Below are positions 59,415 through 64,000 of a DNA stretch of 64,000 nt, piece after piece. The stretch's first letter is position 1. Each line of letters starts with the position of its first letter. Origin of the DNA: Xanthomonas hortorum pv. pelargonii (GTDB taxonomy: Bacteria; Pseudomonadota; Gammaproteobacteria; Xanthomonadales; Xanthomonadaceae); contig NZ_CP098604.1 in assembly GCF_024499015.1 (NCBI RefSeq), forward strand, positions 1,736,001-1,800,000, given 5' to 3'. The translations under genes were made by a program, and so were the position numbers. The notes under the pieces are model-generated. The model was not told the DNA's origin. It ran no database searches and saw only the letters and a program-made list of their open reading frames with translations.

Positions 59415-60253
59415 AGCGTGACAGCCTGATCCTCAAGCCGTGCCAGGCGCAGCTGGAACAACACCTTGGTCACCAGCAGACGCTCTTCAATGGGTTTTTG
59501 CACCAGATCGTTGGCGCCGGCGCGCAGCAGCTCGGACTGGTTGCGCGGGTTGGTGTCGCCGGTCATCACCAGCACCGGCAGGCGGCGCTTGCCGTAGGCG
59601 AAATCGATGCGGATGCGCTCGACCACGTCGCGGCCGTTGAGCTCGCCTTTCAGGGTCACATCGGTCAGTACCACGTCGATGCGGCGCTCGGTGCGGCCCA
59701 GCGATTCGGCGGTGAGCAGCGCGAAGGCGTCTTCGGCGGTGAGCACATGGATGACCTTCAGACTCTGGCGCTCGAGCATGCGCTTGGTCGCCTCGGCCAC
59801 CACGCGGCTGTCTTCGATGTACAGCACGGTCGCGCCGACGATCGGCTCGGGCTGCACGTAGCCGCGGATGAAGGTCGCCAGGGCTTCATGGCCCAGCGCC
59901 TTGTCGAAATAATCGGTGACGTATTCGGTGAAGCGGCGCTCCACCAGGTGCTGCTGCGCATCGCCGGAGACCACGATCACCGGCACGTAGGCCTGGCCGG
60001 CCGCTTCGCGCACGCTGCGCGCCAGGGTCAGGCCATCGCCGTCGGGCAGCGACAGCGAGGTGGTGACCAGATCCACCGTGCCGGCTTCCAGCGCCTGACG
60101 CGCTTCGGCAATACTGGAGCAGCCGATCACCTGCACATTCGGCAGGTCGCGGGTCAGCACGTCGGCAATCAGCTTGCGCACCAGCTTCGAGCCATCGACC
60201 ACCATCACGCGCGGCGCGTCGCTGATCAGGTGTTTGAGATCTGGTGGATGCAT
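59411..60253 (-). CDS. Double-receiver response regulator with degenerate first receiver and no output domain
   Basis: 280 residues from [20 protein letters not shown]. Two REC domains occupy the whole protein. REC1 (about 14-130) lacks the phosphoacceptor: the place of Asp is Ser66 ([14 protein letters not shown]) and the acidic pair is D20-G21; Lys118 is kept. REC2 (about 142-270) is complete: E147-D148, phosphoacceptor D198 ([14 protein letters not shown]), T231 and K253. No DNA-binding or enzymatic domain follows. It starts eight bases after ftsX and overlaps ung. A role in signalling to cell division is only inferred from this operon. Confidence 0.88.
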   Translation of the reverse strand: MHPPDLKHLISDAPRVMVVDGSKLVRKLIADVLTRDLPNVQVIGCSSIAEARQALEAGTVDLVTTSLSLPDGDGLTLARSVREAAGQAYVPVIVVSGDAQQHLVERRFTEYVTDYFDKALGHEALATFIRGYVQPEPIVGATVLYIEDSRVVAEATKRMLERQSLKVIHVLTAEDAFALLTAESLGRTERRIDVVLTDVTLKGELNGRDVVERIRIDFAYGKRRLPVLVMTGDTNPRNQSELLRAGANDLVQKPIEERLLVTKVLFQLRLARLEDQAVTL

Positions 60254-60261
60254 GGCAGGCC

Positions 60262-61212
60262 TCAGGTCTCGGTGGGACGGGTCTGGCGAAGGAAATGGCC
60301 GGTCACCAGCCAGGCGCCCAGCCAACCCAGGACCAGGGTGCCGACCAGCACCATCGCAGAATGCAGCAGATCCAGCCCGTGCAGGGTAAAAGAACTGCCA
60401 TAGCTGTCGGCCAATGTCGCCAACGGTGACTGCAAGGCCAACCCGGAGGCGGCGATCAGCGCGAGCGCAACCGCGCCGGCACCCAGCCCATACCACGCAC
60501 CCAGATACAGAAACGGGCGCCGGATGAAGCCATCGCTGGCGCCCAGCAACTGCAGCACGCCGATTTCTTCGCGCCGCGACTGGATGTCCAGCCGCACGGT
60601 ATTGCCGACCACCAGTACCGCGCCGACGCCGAGCAGTGCCGAGAGCACCTGCACCAGACGCTCGCCAAAGCGCAGCCAGCCATCCAGGCGTTTGCGCCAC
60701 AGCGCGTCGTGCTGCACCTGGTCGGTCTGCGGCAAGGCCTGCAGCGCGCTAGCCAGTTGCGCATCGTCGGCCGCATCGGTCGGGGTGACGATCAACAGCG
60801 TGGGGAGCGGGTTGTCGCCGAGCGCATCGATCGCCTCATTGAGCTTGGCGCTTTCGCGCAGCTCGGTCAGTCCTTGTGCGGGCGTGCGCAGGGTGACCTG
60901 GGCGACGTCGGGGCGCGCACGCAATTCGCCGGCCAGGGCCTGTGCGGCATCGGCGCCGATATCGACCTTCAGGAACAGATTGATCTCGCGCGATTGCTGC
61001 ACGCTGCCGGCCAGCAGCTTGACGTTGTCCAAGGCGATCGACAGCCCCAGCGGCAGGGCCAGTGCCAGCGCCATCACCACGATGGTCAGCAAGGTGGCCC
61101 ACGGCTTGCGCATCGCGCGGCCCAGGCTGAAGGCGATGCTGTGCAGATGGTGGTCGATCCACACGCCGAACCGCGAGGGTGCGGCGGCTTCGGTATTGGC
61201 GGGCTTGCTCAT
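60262..61212 (-). CDS. ftsX: Cell division protein FtsX (ABC transporter permease-like)
   Basis: 316 residues. A cytoplasmic N-terminus, TM1 ([20 protein letters not shown]), a periplasmic domain of about 110 residues ([20 protein letters not shown] ... [20 protein letters not shown]) and three further membrane segments ([56 protein letters not shown]) are present. FtsEX controls periplasmic amidases during septation. Its ATG overlaps the ftsE stop by four bases. Confidence 0.96.
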   Translation of the reverse strand: MSKPANTEAAAPSRFGVWIDHHLHSIAFSLGRAMRKPWATLLTIVVMALALALPLGLSIALDNVKLLAGSVQQSREINLFLKVDIGADAAQALAGELRARPDVAQVTLRTPAQGLTELRESAKLNEAIDALGDNPLPTLLIVTPTDAADDAQLASALQALPQTDQVQHDALWRKRLDGWLRFGERLVQVLSALLGVGAVLVVGNTVRLDIQSRREEIGVLQLLGASDGFIRRPFLYLGAWYGLGAGAVALALIAASGLALQSPLATLADSYGSSFTLHGLDLLHSAMVLVGTLVLGWLGAWLVTGHFLRQTRPTET

Positions 61213-61895
61213 TCGGCCAGATCCTGCGGCGAGATGTCGTCGACCAGCCGGCCGTGATCCAGGATCAGCACGCGCTTGCGCATCTGCTTGAGCAGGGCCA
61301 GATCGTGGCTGACCACCAGCACACTGGTGCCGCGCGCCGGCAGCTCGGCGAACAACTGCATGATTTCGGCGGCCAGCGCCGGGTCGAGATTGCCGGTGGG
61401 CTCATCGGCCACCAGCAGGCGCGGTTCGCCGACGATGGCACGGGCAATGCCCACGCGCTGCTGCTCGCCGGCCGACAACTGCGACGGCAAGGCCTTTTCG
61501 CGATGAGCCAACCCAATCCGCTCCAGCGCCGAACGCACGCGCTTGCCGATCTCGGCGCGGCGGGTGCCACGCAGGATCAATGGCAATGCCACGTTCTCGG
61601 CGATGCTGCGGTCGGTAAGCAGGCGATGGTCCTGGTAGACCGCCCCTACCTGGCGACGATGCAGCGGAATCTGCCGGCCACGCACCTTGAGCAGGTTGCG
61701 CTCACCCAGCAGCACCGCGCCCTGGCTCGGGCGCTCGCTGAGGTGGATCAATTTGAGCAAGGTACTTTTGCCGGCGCCGGAGTGGCCGGTCACGAACAGC
61801 ATCTCGCCATCGGCCACTTCGAAGCTGACATCGGTCAGCGCCTGGTGGCCACCGGCGTAGTGCTTGCTGACGTTGTCGAAACGCAGAACGGTCAT
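61209..61895 (-). CDS. ftsE: Cell division ATP-binding protein FtsE
   Basis: 228 residues. ABC ATPase with Walker [10 protein letters not shown] (37-45), Q-loop region [10 protein letters not shown], signature [16 protein letters not shown], Walker [14 protein letters not shown] and the H-loop VVSHD. First gene of the ftsE-ftsX-receiver-ung unit. ATP hydrolysis drives conformational change in FtsX at the division site. Confidence 0.97.
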   Translation of the reverse strand: MTVLRFDNVSKHYAGGHQALTDVSFEVADGEMLFVTGHSGAGKSTLLKLIHLSERPSQGAVLLGERNLLKVRGRQIPLHRRQVGAVYQDHRLLTDRSIAENVALPLILRGTRRAEIGKRVRSALERIGLAHREKALPSQLSAGEQQRVGIARAIVGEPRLLVADEPTGNLDPALAAEIMQLFAELPARGTSVLVVSHDLALLKQMRKRVLILDHGRLVDDISPQDLAE

Positions 61896-61970
61896 CCAGC
61901 GATTATGCCGGAGCGCCAGCGCTTGCGTCGCATCGCCGATGCGCGGCGATGCGATTGCAGCGGCAACAGA

Positions 61971-63707
61971 TCAGTTGCCGGAGACCAGCGAACGCAATCT
62001 GCGGCCGATACGACTCAGCAGCGACGGGCTACCCGACGGCTTGGTCGCACTGCGCACCGGCTTTGCGACCACCTGGGTCGGCTTGCGCGGTGCGGCCGGC
62101 GCAGCAACCGGTGTGGACGCCACCGCTGGCTCCCCACCTTCGACCGGACGACCGTTGCGGCGACGACGCCGCTTGCGCGGTGCGCGCTCGGCATCGGCCA
62201 CGCCGGTCGACGGCGCTTCGGTCGTCGCTGCGGCGACCACAGGGGTTTCCGAAGCTGCTGCAACGGTTGCGGTCTCGGCGGCAACGTCGCCTTCGACACG
62301 CGGCTTGCGGCGCGGACGCGGCTTGGCATCGGCACTGCCGCCATCACGGCGGCCACCACCACTGCTGCTGCCGCTGCGCGAGGCGCCACCCGGGCCGCTG
62401 CGGCCACCGCCACGACGCTGTTCTTCGGCAGCACGCTGTTCGCGCGCCTCGCGGAAGATCGTGCCCACGCTGTCGCCAGCGTCGGCGTCGACCTCTTCGC
62501 CTTCCACCGGCACGCGTGCGGTACGCGGCAACGGGATCAGCAGTTCAGAGGTCACCGGCTCGACCGGGATCTTCTGCGCGATGTAGGCCTCGATGTCCGG
62601 CAGGCTCATCGCATAGCGCTCGCAGGCGAAGCTGATCGCATCGCCTTCTTCGCCCAGACGCGCGGTACGGCCGATGCGGTGCACATAGTCTTCCGCATCG
62701 AACGGCAGGTCGTAGTTGTAGACGTACTTGACGCCGTCGATGTGCAGGCCGCGCGCGGCCACATCGGTGGCGACCAGGATCTCGAGCTGGCCCTTCTGGA
62801 AGCGGTTGAGCAGCGACTCGCGCTTCTTCTGCGGCACATCGCCGGACAACACACCGACCCGGTAACCATGACGCTCCAGCGTGCGCGCCACGCGCTCGAC
62901 GAACGCCTTGGTGTTGACGAACACCATGGTGCGCGCGCCTTCGCTACGCGACAGCAAGCCGAGCAGCAGCGTCTGCTTCTCTTCGTCTGAGGGGAAATAG
63001 ATACGCTGACGTACGCGTGCGGCAGTGATGGTCTCGGTTTCGACCACCAGCTTCTCCGGCTCGTTCATGTGCTCGTAGGCGAGCTCGAGCACGCGGTGGC
63101 TGAGCGTGGCCGAGAACAGCAGCGTCTGGCGGGTGCCGCGCTCGGGCATGCGCCGCAGCAGGAAGCGAATGTCCCTGATGAAGCCCAGATCGAACATGCG
63201 GTCGGCTTCGTCCAGCACGCAGATCTCGCAGGCGTGCAGCGAGACCACCTTGTGCTGCTTGACGTAGTCGATCAGCCGGCCCGGGGTGGCGATGATCACG
63301 TCCACGCCCTGCTGCAGCAGCTCGCGCTGCTTGTCGTAGTCCACCCCGCCGTAGACCAGCGCAAAGCGCAGGCCCAGGTCGGCGCCAAACTTGACCGCAT
63401 CCTTGTGGATCTGGATCGCCAGCTCGCGGGTCGGGGCCAGGATCAGCGCGCGCGGGTCTTCCGGTTTGCGGTCGGCCAGCGCCGGGCGGTTCAGCAGGCG
63501 GTTCACCACCGTCACCAGGAACGCCAGCGTCTTGCCGGTGCCGGTCTGGGCCTGGCCGGCGACATCGCCGCCTGGCAGCGCGACCGGCAGCGTCAGCGCC
63601 TGGATCGGGGTACAGCGGGTGAACCCGGCGCTCTCCAGCCCGGCGATCAACGCCGGATGCAGGTCGAACGTGGAAAAAGTCAAATCGGTCAGCGGTTTGT
63701 CGCTCAT
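61971..63707 (-). CDS. rhlB: DEAD-box RNA helicase RhlB-like
   Basis: 578 residues from [20 protein letters not shown]. Helicase motifs: Q-motif [20 protein letters not shown], Walker A AQTGTGKT (about 50), [20 protein letters not shown] ([13 protein letters not shown], about 167), SAT (LLFSATLS), and [15 protein letters not shown]. The C-terminal 170 residues are low-complexity, rich in Arg, Gly, Ser and Ala ([35 protein letters not shown]), an RNA-binding extension that is longer than in E. coli RhlB. It is divergent from trxA, as in other gammaproteobacteria. A longer frame to 63962 exists but would overlap trxA. Confidence 0.93.
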   Translation of the reverse strand: MSDKPLTDLTFSTFDLHPALIAGLESAGFTRCTPIQALTLPVALPGGDVAGQAQTGTGKTLAFLVTVVNRLLNRPALADRKPEDPRALILAPTRELAIQIHKDAVKFGADLGLRFALVYGGVDYDKQRELLQQGVDVIIATPGRLIDYVKQHKVVSLHACEICVLDEADRMFDLGFIRDIRFLLRRMPERGTRQTLLFSATLSHRVLELAYEHMNEPEKLVVETETITAARVRQRIYFPSDEEKQTLLLGLLSRSEGARTMVFVNTKAFVERVARTLERHGYRVGVLSGDVPQKKRESLLNRFQKGQLEILVATDVAARGLHIDGVKYVYNYDLPFDAEDYVHRIGRTARLGEEGDAISFACERYAMSLPDIEAYIAQKIPVEPVTSELLIPLPRTARVPVEGEEVDADAGDSVGTIFREAREQRAAEEQRRGGGRSGPGGASRSGSSSGGGRRDGGSADAKPRPRRKPRVEGDVAAETATVAAASETPVVAAATTEAPSTGVADAERAPRKRRRRRNGRPVEGGEPAVASTPVAAPAAPRKPTQVVAKPVRSATKPSGSPSLLSRIGRRLRSLVSGN

Positions 63708-63905
63708 TATTCCGTCTTCGTGAGGCGCCCTGGGCAGCCCGGGCGCGGCTTGCATCGATGCCGACAGCGTCGCAAACTGCGGCTGTTGTGGCGGACAGCG
63801 CGGCTTCAGGACTGACACTTGATTCAGTCGCGCAATACCCCAGTTTAACGCAATGTAGCGGCCTACCCGTTCGGGCGGGCCGTTTTGGTTTCCAGGAGAC
63901 CCAAC

Positions 63906-64000
63906 GTGAGCGACAAGGTTCAACATGTCGGCGATGCCGACTTCGATACAGCTGTACTGCAATCCGGCGAACCGGTCCTGGTGGATTTCTGGGCCGAATG
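63906..64000 (+). CDS. trxA: Thioredoxin (5' part; continues beyond the window)
   Basis: A GTG at 63906 with CAGGAGA about seven bases upstream begins [20 protein letters not shown] and [11 protein letters not shown], the start of the thioredoxin active-site strand (DFWAxWCGPC). The active-site cysteines lie beyond the window. It is a cytoplasmic protein-disulfide reductase, divergent from rhlB. In many gammaproteobacteria rho follows. Confidence 0.9.
   Translation, partial: MSDKVQHVGDADFDTAVLQSGEPVLVDFWAE

Noticed and set aside
61179..62990. A 603-codon open frame antisense to ftsE and rhlB
   Set aside because: Shadows two clear genes and the low-complexity tail of rhlB.

Overview
The window is GC-rich chromosomal DNA of a plant-pathogenic Xanthomonas (Lysobacteraceae/Xanthomonadaceae). 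The call rests on an HrpX-regulated XopE-family type III effector, on gene orders I associate with this group (dprA-smg-topA-tsaC; ftsE-ftsX ... rpoH; rhlB facing trxA) and on GTAG-type REP elements. No database could be searched; family names come from motif recognition.

Layout. 1-1.7 kb: a divergent LysR regulator (cut by the window edge) and an Old Yellow Enzyme reductase. 1.9-16.3 kb: a mosaic accessory region on the 3' side of a tRNA-Ile2(CAU) gene that carries a tyrosine integrase. It contains an IS3 element, an M48 protease/ParC-like pair, the effector xopE2 with its own PIP-box promoter, a Tn3-family remnant (resolvase, res, vapBC, no transposase), a broken piece of a conjugative type IV secretion operon (virB5, a small membrane protein, a truncated eexN lipoprotein), and a three-gene plasmid-replication-like operon split by an IS5-type element. 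A head-to-head pair of larger IS5-type elements follows. This looks like plasmid DNA captured in the chromosome.

16.6-64 kb is core genome: rpoD, dtd, a lipid A acyltransferase, ribA, a PH-domain pair, an LPS/surface polysaccharide group (CDP-glycerol transferase, GT2, WaaL-like ligase, ArnT-like transferase), def-fmt-rsmB, LysM-dprA-smg, two GYF_2 proteins, topA-tsaC, DUF4124 proteins, an SDR, sppA, a MATE pump, priA (second copy of the 0.8-kb IS5-type element exactly at its stop codon), a GST/NYN/Coa1-like operon, ndh, rpoH, ung, an unusual double-receiver protein, ftsX, ftsE, rhlB and the start of trxA.

Points of most interest: (1) the plasmid-derived effector region; (2) a plasmid-type gene that can be rebuilt across the IS; (3) an output-less double-receiver protein with a degenerate first receiver, translationally linked to ftsEX and ung; (4) a perfect inverted pair of DnaA boxes upstream of priA; (5) several one-base frameshifts in homopolymer runs, one in the normally essential tsaC, which raise the possibility of sequencing error. 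I did not find a convincing wholly new defence or mobile system.
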